DNA of 64,000 nt from the NCBI RefSeq assembly GCF_051020955.1, contig NW_027476096.1, forward strand, positions 620,001 to 684,000, in the 5' to 3' direction. A program made the translations under genes and the position numbers. Of the stretch, positions 49,370 to 59,361 are shown piece by piece. Each line of letters opens with the position of its first letter. Within the stretch, counting starts at the first letter, position 1. A model generated the notes under the pieces. The model ran no database searches. It was not told the origin of the DNA and saw only the letters and a list, made by a program, of their open reading frames with translations. Origin of the DNA: Megalopta genalis. Taxonomy: Eukaryota > Arthropoda > Insecta > Hymenoptera > Halictidae.

Positions 49370-49989
49370 CGTAATAAATTCCTCAAAGTCGCAAGGGATG
49401 AGCACCCTGTTTCTGCACCGTTCTCGTCCGTAAGGCGATACATTCGAATCCATGCCTGCCTCCATGAGATTCGATACGTTCATCGAGGTACCGGTGTCCT
49501 GGTCGATGGGATTCGTTCCTGATCCTTCGATATCCGCGTCAGTATTATTCACGGAAGCCGCGTTGTTCGCAGGATTTTGCCCGAACGCGAATCCGGTCGC
49601 GGTTCCCGTCGCGTTACCGACCGATGATTCGGCGACGACGAGAGACGACGCGTTCGCGTTGGTGCCGTTCGCGTCGCCGATCAGCATTCTCGAAGGACCT
49701 ATTCGAAATGAGTCCCTGGTGCAAGGTGCGTAGGAAATTCCGCACATTCCCCTCTCTTGGCGGATGCAAAGCAGATAATCCTGGTCGGCGAGGAATCTAC
49801 CGTTCGACAAATAGTTGAGCGTTTTCAGGGTGCCGTTTGCCCCCTGAAAATACTGCAGACAGCCAGACGGTGCACGCTGCTCGAAAGCCAGCTGAATGAT
49901 CCGGATCTCCCACATACGCGGCTGCAAGCTATTCGGCAGCCTGATGTCCAACGTCAAGGGCTGGTCGTCCTCGTTGACGTCGATGTACA
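49370..49989 (-). CDS. Internal exon of a secreted CUB-domain protein
   Basis: A minus-strand frame of about 206 codons lies between an acceptor (T-run then ACAG at 49990-49993 read on the minus strand) and a plausible donor (ACG|GTAATA at 49370). The start YIDVNEDDQPLTLDIRLPNS and QPRMWEIRIIQLAFEQR is the end of one CUB-like unit. PSGCLQYFQGANGTLKTLNY and YLLCIRQERGMCGISYAPC follow the second unit seen in insect CUB proteins (C-Q-F..G..G.v.S.NY, then C-I-R-E-G-C-I). A Ser/Asn/Gly-rich linker with several N-glycosylation sequons (NATG, NASS, NVS) precedes ERCRNRVLIPCDFEEF. Codon use is GC-rich and lacks stops, unlike its surroundings. Signal peptide and remaining exons are not visible. Reading on past the donor would add a hydrophobic tail to 49268, which I consider intronic. 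Function unknown; probably extracellular. Confidence 0.82.
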
Positions 49990-50375
49990 CTGTAAAAAAA
50001 AAGCCGATCGGAACGGATCATTTCATGCCGGGGAGTACACTCTCATCGGTATTTACGTTGACACGAAAGGTTCTGTTATAAATGACTAAAAATAAAGTCA
50101 ACGAGACAAGTATAAGAAGTTATTTATTGTGCAGATGTGTTTGTTGAAGTTTAAGAAAAAGAAGAAAATACACGAAATGCATACGAATTCCTATACAGAC
50201 ACAAAATTGTGTAACTAAAGCCAAATTTTTGATATAACCGAAGACGGGGAATTCGTTGATATTGCAATTTAATGCACATCTTACATTATTGTAATTTTTT
50301 TAGTATGAAGTTTGATATAGTTTGGCACTTATTACTTCTAAAAAGCAACTTGTCATACTTGTAATTAACTTTTTC

Positions 50376-50790
50376 AGCGCAGTGGAGCGTTCCATTTCTT
50401 CTTCAATGCTTCTACAAATTTTGACTTTGTGTATCTTTCAGTTATAATTATTCGACGATATAATTCCTCCCACAAATGCTCGATCGGGTTCAGATCGGAG
50501 CTTTGAGATGGTAATGGAAGCAAATTTATATTCTTGGTTTTAAAAAATTCTTTTACAACCCTTAAGGTGTGCTTTTGGTCGTTGTCTTACCGAAAGACGA
50601 ACGACCTATTTCTATGAAATATAAGCATCAAGGGTAAGTTTCCCTTCAATTATTGCTAAATTTCCAATTCGATCGTTATTAAAACAGCCCCATGTCATAA
50701 ACGCATCATCTCCCACCTTCCTTCAATTCAAATTTTGATTCATCGATCCAAATAAACGTATCCCTGAACCATATTGGCTTTTTATGATAA
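50376..50790 (-). pseudogene. Tc1-like transposase relic
   Basis: Minus-strand pieces are in order: WIDESKFELKEGG, MGLFNNDRIGNLAIIEGKLT and LPLPSQSSDLNPIEHLWEEL, then RRIIITERYTKSKFVEALKK ending WNAPLR and a stop near 50380. The SSDLNPIEHLWEEL block is diagnostic for Tc1-type DD34E transposases and contains the last acidic residue. Frameshifts separate the pieces and the N-terminus is replaced by AT-rich palindromes from 50791. Confidence 0.85.
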
Positions 50791-50880
50791 TCCTAACCAA
50801 ATATTAAATATAAATATAAATATTAAATATATAATATATATTATTATTATTTATCATTTATATTTAATATTTGGTTAGGA

Positions 50881-50910
<30 letters not shown>
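50791..50910. repeat. AT-rich palindrome plus (TA)n
   Basis: TCCTAACCAAATATTAAATA at the left returns as TATTTAATATTTGGTTAGGA ending at 50880, followed by a (TA)n run to about 50909. Cruciform-prone DNA at the edge of the Tc1 relic. Confidence 0.75.
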
Positions 50911-50913
<3 letters not shown>

Positions 50914-51034
50914 TTATATTATATAATAAATATAAATAATAAAAATAATAAATATAATCAAATGCTTCGCAGCACCGACTTTCGAAATATATGGCCTTTT
51001 TCATATACATACTTTTAATGGGCAAATATAAATT

Positions 51035-51141
51035 TTTTAGTTATTCGTACGTTTTTATATCAAAAAATAATTTTATATAAAAATTATAAATTTATAATTA
51101 TAAAATTATTTTTAGATATAAAAACGTACGAATAACTAACT
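51035..51141. repeat. AT-rich inverted repeat
   Basis: TTAGTTATTCGTACGTTTTT and ATAATTTTATA on the left recur inverted as AAAATTATTTTTAGATATAA and AAACGTACGAATAACTAA on the right. Palindromic, noncoding. Confidence 0.7.
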
Positions 51142-52360
51142 ACAAACCTAGTATTCTAACCAAGAAATGAAAATTAATACATGTCAACTTACTTTCCGAC
51201 GGAAGAACAATTGAAGAATTATACTTTTAATTGAAAAATCTAAGAGTAATATGAACAGTTCTGCTTCGCCTTCAATACCGATGCATTGTCGATGCGGATG
51301 AACAAAAGAGTGATTGATACATAACAGAGATATGTAAGAATGCCAACAAATTGAAGGTGTCAACATAAATATCGACGCGAGTGTGTGCACTACGAGGAAG
51401 ATTGATTAGCTAGGAAGCGTCAGATTTTCCTGACGGTCACGTCGGACCAACTCTCTGGAAAGTATCGTCTTCCAATACTCGCTGAACTTTACTCTACTCT
51501 TTCTTTCTTGCTCTTGCTTTTCTTTTTCAGTTAAGCACTACCCGGAGAGATTGATTGTTACACGCTTTCCCGGGGAAACGTTATTACCGAGATTTTAATC
51601 ACAAGTTCCAAAGTACCTGCCGAGACTTAATCCGCAGTTCCAATGTATTGATTCCGAGAGGATGACGTTCGAATGTAAAACTAGAGAACTAACAAGAGGA
51701 AGAGAGTTCAGTATTAATCGATTCGGAGATTCGTCTGGATTCAAAGGTGTATTTTAGGGTTAAGTGGGTGCATTTTTAACTTTGTTAGGGAATTTTTTGA
51801 AGTAAATCCTTGGCGTAACATTTTCTTCATAGTTACAATGATTACAAGTATTTCGATTGTAATAATTTCTAAGAAGAAAACGGACAATTTATATTTACTA
51901 TGTGTATCCATTTACTTGAATGTTTAAATATTGATGACAAGAAATCAGAATTTTGTTCAGATTAAAAAGAACGGAATAGCATTCATACCGAACAGGATAT
52001 TACTAGAAATCTCAATTAGTATGAATTTGGCTATAGTAGGTACTAGAACAAAAAAAAAACTGTTGATATTTAAAAAAGTTGCGATACATTGAATTTTAAT
52101 TATTGATTTTTGCATGTATTGTTAAACTTCGGAGGCATAAAAACAAAAGAAAAAAGAAAAATATTTGATTAATTTTAGTAGAGGCTGTAGTCACATAAGT
52201 ACTAAATGCGTGCTTAAAATTTTCAGTCAGTGGACACCGTTCTGAAAAACATAGTTTCCGGAAAAATGCTTTTAAAGTTATATCGATAAAGATATAAGGT
52301 CGTCGCGTCCTTCAAACAACCATAACTTTGTTAATTTTAGGAGCTCGCATATACACTTAC
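51142..52360. other. Intergenic DNA
   Basis: No supported coding sequence; a few pyrimidine-rich runs near 51480-51530. Confidence 0.45.
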
Positions 52361-52790
52361 TGACAAAAATTAAGAAACAACGTGATTGTTTGATACATTT
52401 CGGTATATTCGCTATCTTCTAAGATACATAGGTTGGAACTAAAAATAACATAATGAGATAGCATTCCATACATCAATGATTAATGAGTTTTTTCTCAAAC
52501 ATACTTGTAGAAGAGCCATAATTAAATTGAATCAAAGAAATAAGGCAAAAGCTGCGCGGCATAAGTTAAGAAACATACATCGCGTAAGTTATATAATCAC
52601 TTTTAATGAAAATCAGCGATGTTTCAATGTCTGTAGTTTTCATAACAGTCTAATAAGATGTTGGATAACCCTTGGATTTGAGGACTGCATTGCATCTGCG
52701 TGGTATAGATTCAATTAATCGAACACAAAGCTCAGTCGGTATTTCTGACCATATTTTCGTGATTGTTTCTGTTAGGGCCATACGAATGTA
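52361..52790 (-). pseudogene. 3' end of a second Tc1-like element
   Basis: Broken minus-strand frames near 52650-52790 read FVFD.LNLYHADAMQSSNPRV and IQHL, matching the C-terminal ..L..SMPRR...V...KG..T.Y of Tc1 transposases. At the left, CTTACTGACAAAAATTAAGA (52361-52380) resembles a Tc1-family tip. Only the 3' part is present. Confidence 0.5.
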
Positions 52791-53004
52791 TCGCACGGTG
52801 CACAGATTGAAGGTTGCTCCTCCAAATGCTGCGCCTCCAACGTCAACTTAATGGCGGTGAAGTTGATTTGAAAAAAAGGTTTAAACTATGTTGCAACGCA
52901 AAGCAACACAGTTTATTTAAAGAAGGTCCAGGGGTTTACAAGTGTGTGTGAGAGTGTTTGACCATCTCTCGTGAGAGTTACCGAAATGTCAATAACAATA
53001 AAAA

Positions 53005-53060
53005 CCGGCAGCAAGGTCGATTAATAGTACCTCATTTTCCCAAATTGTTCATTTTTGTTT
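53005..53060. mobile_element. Family 2 MITE fragment
   Basis: AATAGTACCTCATTTTCCCA, AATTGTTCATTTTTGTTTC matches the right inner arm of family 2; the rest is missing. Confidence 0.5.
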
Positions 53061-53170
53061 CTAATATTATCCTTCAAGAATATGCAAAAAAAGAATTGAT
53101 TTTTTTCAAAAGTTCACAGTAGAATACCCCCCTAAGAATTAGTCAGAATTATTGCTCTTTATTATTAAAA

Positions 53171-53900
53171 TACAGTGGACTCTTGTACAACGTGGGGAAT
53201 ACCAATTTATGTAACTTCAAGCACACCCAGCCTTGCTTGTCTTCAGTGATGCTTGAATAAAAATTTTTGTTCAGGTTTGAAACTATATATTATTGCTTAT
53301 AGCCACTGTTCACAGGCAAGCCAATAAAAAAGCATGGATTACATGCAAAATATTTCGAAATTAGTTTTATAACTGTTTTGTACCGGAGCTGGAGGATTAA
53401 TTGCAACGAAAAAGTATTAGTTTTAAAGATCTATTACTGATGGATAACGCGCCAGGACATCCTATAAATTTAAATTAGGCTAATGTTAAAGTGGTTTGTC
53501 TGCCACCCAACACAAGATCAATTCAGGAACCACACTGAACCAAGCGATAATACAAACATTTAAAACTTTTTATTTACGTCGTACATTTGAAATGTTTTTA
53601 GAAAAAAATGATTTTAATTCGAATGCAACGGTTCCGCAAATTTGGAAAGAATTTTCAATACTAAATTGCGTACAAATAATAGACAACCCTTAAAGCCTGT
53701 TGGAAAAAGTTGTGGCCAGATGACGTTATTACAGCAAATTCTCCAACTTTGACAGAAACAGATGTAAATCGCGTAATAACAGTTTGACAAAATATTGATG
53801 GAGAGGGTTTTGTTGATATGACAGACAGATATCATCGAATTAATTAATTACGATAAAGATATTGATCAAATCGAATTAATTCAATTAGCAAATTGTTGTC
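53171..53900 (+). pseudogene. Second Tigger-like transposase relic
   Basis: TACAGTGGACTCTTGTACAA with CGTGGGG looks like a pogo/Tigger tip. Coding fragments follow in several frames: KAWITCKIFRN.FYNCFVPE, LLLMDNAPGHP (second catalytic aspartate), VKVVCLPPNT, then FKTFYLRRTFEMFLEKNDF and VPQIWKEFSILNCVQIIDNP. The order matches the C-terminal half of Tigger DDE domains. The N-terminal half is deleted and stops are frequent. Confidence 0.72.
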
Positions 53901-54163
53901 ATTCTAGTAATTAGGAGGAAAACTTAGTCCAGACATTTAATGCGCAAAAATAACCTTTGAATTTAGAATATATATATATAAAGAGTTACAAATAGCCAAA
54001 ACGTTAGAATATATTTTATGAAAATAGATCCGTCAATAGAGTGATTTACGAAATTTTAGAAAAGATTCAGTGATCGTCTATTCCAATATTTTCAATCTAA
54101 AAATGATCTGGATATTAACAAAACGGTGTTGTTGGAACTTATTTGTTGATACTTCCGATAGTG

Positions 54164-55025
54164 AACTGTTAATTATATGAATTAATTCGCTTTGTTGGAG
54201 TGAGAACATAATTGCGGCTAAAAAATTGGCTACAAAATATTTTTCATACATACAATTGATGAATTCATCTAAAAATTTAGGTAGTTTTCATACGAGTGAC
54301 AAGTAGAGATTAATTGTTAATATTACATGAAAGTTTGAATAAGAAATGTAAATTAAATAATGGTAAAAATTCAGTGCGCCAGCACCAACGGTTGGACTGC
54401 TGTTGTTCGTTAATTTTAAGAATTTTTAGGGGCTGCAGTTATCTCGATGGTAAATTTTAGTAATTATCTAGGTTGAATAAATTTATGCGAACCGTACAAA
54501 TTGCCCGTCGCTTTCATTATAAATGGAATAAGTCGTAACGTTGTAAAAGTATGGGACAATGTTTTCATTAAAATTTTAGTTTAACAATAAGTGTTTCATT
54601 TACATTGAAAGGATTCTGAATGAGGAAAATTATATTATTTGCACAAATTATAAATATTATTGATTTCTTAATTTAATACATTTGAAAAAGGGAATTACAT
54701 GATTATAAGTTATAGTATTTATTTACGAATAAATTTAATGATTTTAAAATGTGTGTGCGTGTGTTGTAGAAGAAGAAAGTAATATTAGTATAAGTAAAAG
54801 TGATTTTTTCGTACTTTTTGTATCAGGGTTAATTAAAATAAAGTTAGTGTTTTTAATTATCTCGAAAGTAAAAGAGTTAATTTAATATTTCTGTTATGTA
54901 TCATAATAGTTATTAATAATGAATTGATGAGTTTATGTTGGAAGAAAATCCTAACTTTGGCATTGTTAGTTGTTACATTTTTTATTGGGATCTTTTTTTT
55001 TTCTTTTCTTTTTTACGGACATTAT
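54164..55025 (-). mobile_element. End sequence (left-end type, inverted) of the transposase-nuclease element
   Basis: This 0.86-kb AT-rich segment is the inverse of 62645-63515 with only scattered differences (for example GTGTTTCATTTACATTGAAA, TTGTAGAAGAAGAAAGTAAT, TTGTATCAGGGTTAATTAAA). The sequence near GAACTGTTAATTATATGAA marks where similarity starts, and ACGGACATTATT where it ends. The part from about 54325 onward also occurs in direct orientation at 60071-60520, after the element's genes, so it is an inverted terminal repeat shared by both ends. Here it is a detached end. Confidence 0.75.
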
Positions 55026-55712
55026 TATTTCATACTTTTAAATATATTTATTCATTTATCCTACATCAAATTGAATTGGTTAGTTTAGGGTATTCAATAA
55101 TAATTGAAATAAATAATGGTTCATTGTCGTATAAAGTATTAAAGTCGTGTAAAGAATTAAGTTTAGATTTATGGTAATTGAAGATTTAAATTGTTATTAA
55201 TATTAATCAGTAAAATTAAATGATTTGTATTTCATAACAATTTTATTATTTTGTTGTAATATAATTTAACTTAACTGGATAAATTTATTTTAATACTAAT
55301 TTAAAATTGGACTTTTAAAATTAGAATATTTAAATTTTCAGTAGTTTTAAGCAATAAAATTAAATATTTTGTATTATGATAATTAGACCGCATTTCCAAT
55401 ATTTTCACGTGGCCCGCGGGTGGTCTGGTCTGCCGATAGGACCCACGGTGGACAGTCGCATGAATTGGGGAAAACCGTAATTCGTTTTTTTTGGCCATAA
55501 ATCCGGTCGACGGGCTAACGATGCATACTGTCAATGTCGTACTAAGAGAAAGAAACAGTTGTGCGTTTGTCGTAAATTATGTTGAGTGCGAGCGGCGATT
55601 GTGTCGCGCCTTCGACTGACGATATACACACGACCAGGCACTCGAGGCCCCAATAGTGTTTGGTTTCCTGGATCGCAGACAAAATATATATATATTGCCG
55701 GGTAAGTGGCCG
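55026..55712. other. AT-rich DNA then a GC-rich block
   Basis: 55026-55390 is AT-rich without recognised content. 55395-55700 is GC-richer (CACGTGGCCCGCGGGTGGTC) and unassigned. Confidence 0.4.
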
Positions 55713-55722
55713 AGGACTGTCG

Positions 55723-55871
55723 CGTGGTTTTCCACAGATCAGTTTGTTTTTCCTTTAGAGAATCGCGGGCCTCGGGGCATTCGTTGAATTTTTAGGGGCT
55801 GCAGTAATCTGGTCTGGCCCGAGGCCCGCGATTCTCTAAAGGAAAAACAAACTGATCTGTGGAAAACCACG
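55723..55871. repeat. Perfect 54-bp inverted repeat with 41-bp loop
   Basis: 55723-55776 and 55818-55871 are exact inverses (left arm starts CGTGGTTTTCCACAGATCAG and ends GCGGGCCTCGGG). The loop contains TTTTTAGGGGCTGCAGTAAT, which also occurs in the terminal repeats (near 54425). The right arm abuts the left-end sequence of the element at about 55878. Confidence 0.92.
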
Positions 55872-55878
55872 GATCAGT

Positions 55879-56542
55879 ATTCAAACTTTCATGTAATATT
55901 AAAAATTAATCTCTACTTTTCACTCGTATGAAAAATATTTAAATTTTTAGATGAATTCATAAATGGTTTGTATGAAAAATATTTTGCAGCCAATTTTTTA
56001 GCCGCAATTAAAATAATATATATATTCTCACTCCAACAAATCAAATTAATTCATAATTAACAGTTCAATATAATTCAATCAAATAAACCTAAGTAAAATA
56101 AATTATATTATTACAATCGTAGTACTAATTAACTATATAACCCAATTATTTATTTCTAAGAAAATTACCCCGTAACTGTATATTAGAAATCAAATTCAAT
56201 TATTCGATTAGATAATTTCATATCTCTCGAACTGAAATCAAAATAAAAATTATATTCAACTCAATTATAAATTAATCCCACATATAAGTCTAAGCTCTAA
56301 TATATAATATTATATTTTTTAAATAATAGATACGTACAATAAATTTTGGTTGAGCTTAGATTTGTGCTACATCATTACTGAACTCCAATGGCGCATTAAT
56401 ATTATTTTACTTCGTGATAGTCAGAGATAACCACAGCTTGCAACCGGGTTGAAATTTTGCGCTGCTAGGTTTTTGTTGACCGGTGGGCCGTATTGCTATG
56501 CAACAAATCGTTGCTACTTGTATTGTCATCGTTATCATTTGC
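55879..56542 (+). repeat. Left-end region of the element, direct copy of 63330-64000
   Basis: Collinear with 63330 to the window end at an offset of about 7451-7455 bp (ATTCAAACTTTCATGTAATA, GAAAATTACCCCGTAACTG, GGTTGAGCTTAGATTTGTGC, GACCGGTGGGCCGTATTGC). The first ~150 bp are also inverted at 54164-54330. It leads into the transposase gene, so it likely contains its promoter and 5' leader. No TATA box stands out. Confidence 0.88.
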
Positions 56543-56726
56543 AAGTGTTCAATTAAAATGGAAAGATTGAACGGCTTACTCCAGGTTATGATTCGAAATG
56601 GTTGCAACGGCACAGTGACTCTCTCTGGCTCGCATTATTTAATTAATAATATCAATTTATTTAGATCGAACGGTATAGTACTCATTTGAAAACCTTTATT
56701 TTTGTTTGTATATTTTGCATTTATAG

Positions 56727-57157
56727 AACTCAACAAGCTGCAGCGGCAAGGAAGATGCGCACCGAGAAGATCGAAGCAGCGGAGGTAAGTCAAGAAATGC
56801 CCCATTTCATCATCGAGCCTGGAACGCAAGAGCAATCATGTGCACAGCCAATCATCGATGAAAGATTAACCATAACGGACTTCCGGTTCGTGGTAGAGCA
56901 GGTACTACTGATAGGGTACCACTCGGCAACGTTCGAATGCACCACGCAACATTTGCAAGTGATCGGGATGAAGCGTCGGGATTGTTAGCAACGATAACTC
57001 TGAAGTGCAAGATGTGCCAATATGAAGCGGAAGTGCACAGTCAAACGGCAGACAACAAAAGAATGGACTTGAATTATACTACGACCCTCGCTGCAATCAC
57101 TTCTGGAGGTGGTTACGCAAAGATGGAAGAAATGTTTGCAACAATGACATTCCATGG
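56727..57157 (+). pseudogene. N-terminal part of the transposase-nuclease protein (two -1 shifts)
   Basis: An acceptor-like tract (TTTTGCATTTATAG ending 56726) precedes an open frame with an ATG at 56755: MRTEKIEAAEVSQEMPHFII, then RLTITDFRFVVEQVLLIGYH. Near 56970 the frame must move to continue as ATITLKCKMCQYEAEV (a CxxC) and MDLNYTTTLAAITSGGGYAK plus MEEMFATM, the usual lead-in to Mutator-like transposase cores (N..G.GYA.ME.....). A second shift near 57150 joins to the 57158 frame. Both shifts fit loss of one base in a short G or C run, so the true protein is probably about 820 residues. Either this copy is inactive or these are sequence errors. Confidence 0.6.
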
Positions 57158-59224
57158 ATGTCAAGGACGGAATATCGAAGACGTCATGACGACATTGTTG
57201 AAGATTTGTTGAGTCTTGCTGAAGCAGAAATGCTAGCAGCGGCAGAAGAGGAGAAACAATTAGCCGTCCGAAGAGGCGACGTTTCAGTTTCCGGTATCCC
57301 TTTCATCCCCGTCGTGGCTGACGGCAGCTGGATGAAAAGATCGTACCATACTGGAAGGCATGACTCCTTGTCCGGTATTGGCGCAATAGCGGGATACCAC
57401 ACAAAAAAAGTGTTATTTGCAGGTGTGAAAAATAAAGTGTGTTTGATTTGCCACAACGCTTCGAAGAGGAAGGAAAGCCCCAGAGAACATAGATGCTTCA
57501 AGAACTGGGGACGAAATGAGACATCCACGAGAATGGAGAGTGCTGCAATTGCTGAGGGTTTCCAGACCAGCATAGAAAAAAGAGGTCTGATATATAATAT
57601 ATTGATTGCCCATGGCGACAGCAGCGTATATAAAAGGATTTTGGATTGTGATCCATACAAGGCAGAGATGGTTCGTGTGAAAAAGATTGAGTGCACGAAC
57701 CATTTATTGCGCAATTTTTGCAACAAACTGAAAGATGTTGTAAAGAAGACTCCACCTGGCATTTATCGAAAAGCCGTGGAAAATAACATTCGTAGACTGC
57801 GCACGGATGTTGTGAAGGCTGCAGTTTACAGATCGAAGCAAAATCTTCCGAGCCACCAAAGAATAAAAAATTTGCAAACGGATCTACTAAATATTCCCAG
57901 CCACGTTTTCGGAGAGCACAAGGAGTGTCGAAGACTAGGATATTTCTGCGACCGCCCAGAAAACACGGGAGAAGACAACTTGGTACCGCATCTCAAGAAA
58001 ATCGGCACATATAACCGGATGCATGAGATCTTCCGTCCATTGATGGCTCATACTGAAAGTTTGTTACATAATACTACAAACAATTCAGTTGAGAACCTCA
58101 ATGCAATAATTGCAAAATATACTGGTGGGAAAAGGTTAAATTGGGGCCAGAGAGGGTCATATTCTGCGAGATGTGCAGCTGCTGTTGTACAGCACAACAC
58201 GCAAAAACTAATATCAAAGGTAATAGAGGGCAAGGGTGTGAAGCCGCCGAAATTGATAGAACAATTAGAAGAAAGAAGGAAAGGCATTAATGAAAAAGGA
58301 AACGAAAGGAAAAGAAAGTCTCCGAAGAAGGTGAGAAACCCGTTTTGTTCAGCAATGGACCCGGATTATGGAGTTAGCGCAGAGAAACCGGATATGGAGC
58401 AACATCTATTTAGCTTTGAAAAAGAAAGGCACATGGAGATGCTGCAGGACTGGCAAACGAATCGAAAGAAAATAGAGAGGGATACGGTAGAACAAAATAA
58501 AAGCCACGAGTGGCATACATACCGATCCAAATTACTTACAGCGTCGAACTTTGGCAAAGTGTGTCGGCGAAGGAAAACAACCAAGTGTGAAAATTTGGTA
58601 AAGTCACTGCTGTATCCAAACATATTGCAGCTGCCTGCCATTGAATATGGTCGGCAGTGTGAGAATTTTGCGCGCGAACAACTTGCGAAGGAGGAAGACG
58701 TGGAAATCCGCAAATGCGGTCTCTTCATTGATGCAGAGATACCATTTTTGGGGGCAACTCCGGACGGCATAATTGACGACGACGGTATCGTGGAAATTAA
58801 ATGCCCGAAGACGGCAGAAAAATTCTCGCCAGAAGAAGCGATAAAAAATATTCAACCACTACGAAGAATATTTGAAGATGATGCAGGTACTGCATTACGC
58901 AGAACCCATCACTATTTTTACCAAGTGCAGGGACAACTGCACATAACAGGTCGACAATATTGTCTGTTTTGTTTGTGGACACCAAAGGGTATGAAAACTA
59001 TAAAAGTAACCAAAGACGACACATTTTGGCAGAACGAAATGAAATCGAAATTGTCGCGATTCTACGTCCATTGTATGTTGCCCGAAATATTGGACAGCCG
59101 CTACATTAGGAACATGAGTATCCGAGAGGCCACAGAAACGGAGTACAAAAAACCAATTGTGATTAGCACAAAACTAATTAAAAAACCTGAAGCGAACCCA
59201 CACAATGTCGGGTTGCACACTTAG
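57158..59224 (+). CDS. Mutator-like DDE transposase fused to YqaJ/lambda-exonuclease-type nuclease
   Basis: The frame is 688 codons with no stop. Residues 1-50 are helical (EYRRRHDDIVEDLLSLAEAE). Residues 52-330 match the Mutator-like transposase domain of animal elements: VVADGSWMKRSY (Asp55), a Cys/His cluster VCLICHN..HRCFKNW, AHGDSSVYKRIL (Asp154), CTNHLLRNFCNKL, and NNSVENLNAIIAKYTGGKR (Glu312), so a DDE triad is present. A basic linker (about 370-392) follows. Residues 448-600 carry the YqaJ/lambda-exo fold: EWHTYRSKLLTASNFGKV, YGRQCENFAREQL (Glu502), TPDGIIDDDGIVEIKCP with Asp536, Glu546 and Lys548 in the D-X9-E-X-K pattern, and YQVQGQLHITGRQYC. Predicted role: cut-and-paste or copy transposition with exonucleolytic end processing, in the nucleus. 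The start shown is an internal Met; the natural N-terminus lies upstream in other frames. The domain assignment is strong; activity is inference. Confidence 0.85.
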   Translation: MSRTEYRRRHDDIVEDLLSLAEAEMLAAAEEEKQLAVRRGDVSVSGIPFIPVVADGSWMKRSYHTGRHDSLSGIGAIAGYHTKKVLFAGVKNKVCLICHNASKRKESPREHRCFKNWGRNETSTRMESAAIAEGFQTSIEKRGLIYNILIAHGDSSVYKRILDCDPYKAEMVRVKKIECTNHLLRNFCNKLKDVVKKTPPGIYRKAVENNIRRLRTDVVKAAVYRSKQNLPSHQRIKNLQTDLLNIPSHVFGEHKECRRLGYFCDRPENTGEDNLVPHLKKIGTYNRMHEIFRPLMAHTESLLHNTTNNSVENLNAIIAKYTGGKRLNWGQRGSYSARCAAAVVQHNTQKLISKVIEGKGVKPPKLIEQLEERRKGINEKGNERKRKSPKKVRNPFCSAMDPDYGVSAEKPDMEQHLFSFEKERHMEMLQDWQTNRKKIERDTVEQNKSHEWHTYRSKLLTASNFGKVCRRRKTTKCENLVKSLLYPNILQLPAIEYGRQCENFAREQLAKEEDVEIRKCGLFIDAEIPFLGATPDGIIDDDGIVEIKCPKTAEKFSPEEAIKNIQPLRRIFEDDAGTALRRTHHYFYQVQGQLHITGRQYCLFCLWTPKGMKTIKVTKDDTFWQNEMKSKLSRFYVHCMLPEILDSRYIRNMSIREATETEYKKPIVISTKLIKKPEANPHNVGLHT

Positions 59225-59342
59225 TGTGCGCCTTCGCTGATTATTTCAGCGAAGGAAATTTAAACAAGATCTGAGCTCGCGAGTCATTAGATTCGCTCGA
59301 GCGTACTCACGCAATGTCGGGTTGCAAACTTCGTGTGCGAAT
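59203..59342 (+). repeat. Direct repeat at the end of the transposase gene
   Basis: ACAATGTCGGGTTGCACACT with TAGTGTGCG at 59204-59231 recurs as GCAATGTCGGGTTGCAAACT with TCGTGTGCG at 59311-59339. The first copy covers the transposase stop codon. Between them lies a small hairpin (CCTTCGCTGATT/ATTTCAGCGAAGG), which could act in 3' end formation. Confidence 0.7.
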
Positions 59343-59361
59343 TTTTCCTTGCATGTTGCAG

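Noticed and set aside
49452..50089. Plus-strand open frames opposite the CUB exon
   Set aside because: They are antisense to a well supported minus-strand exon with splice sites and CUB-type cysteines.
57184..58985. Minus-strand frames of up to 192 codons within the transposase gene
   Set aside because: They are antisense shadows of a domain-bearing frame and show no motif of their own.
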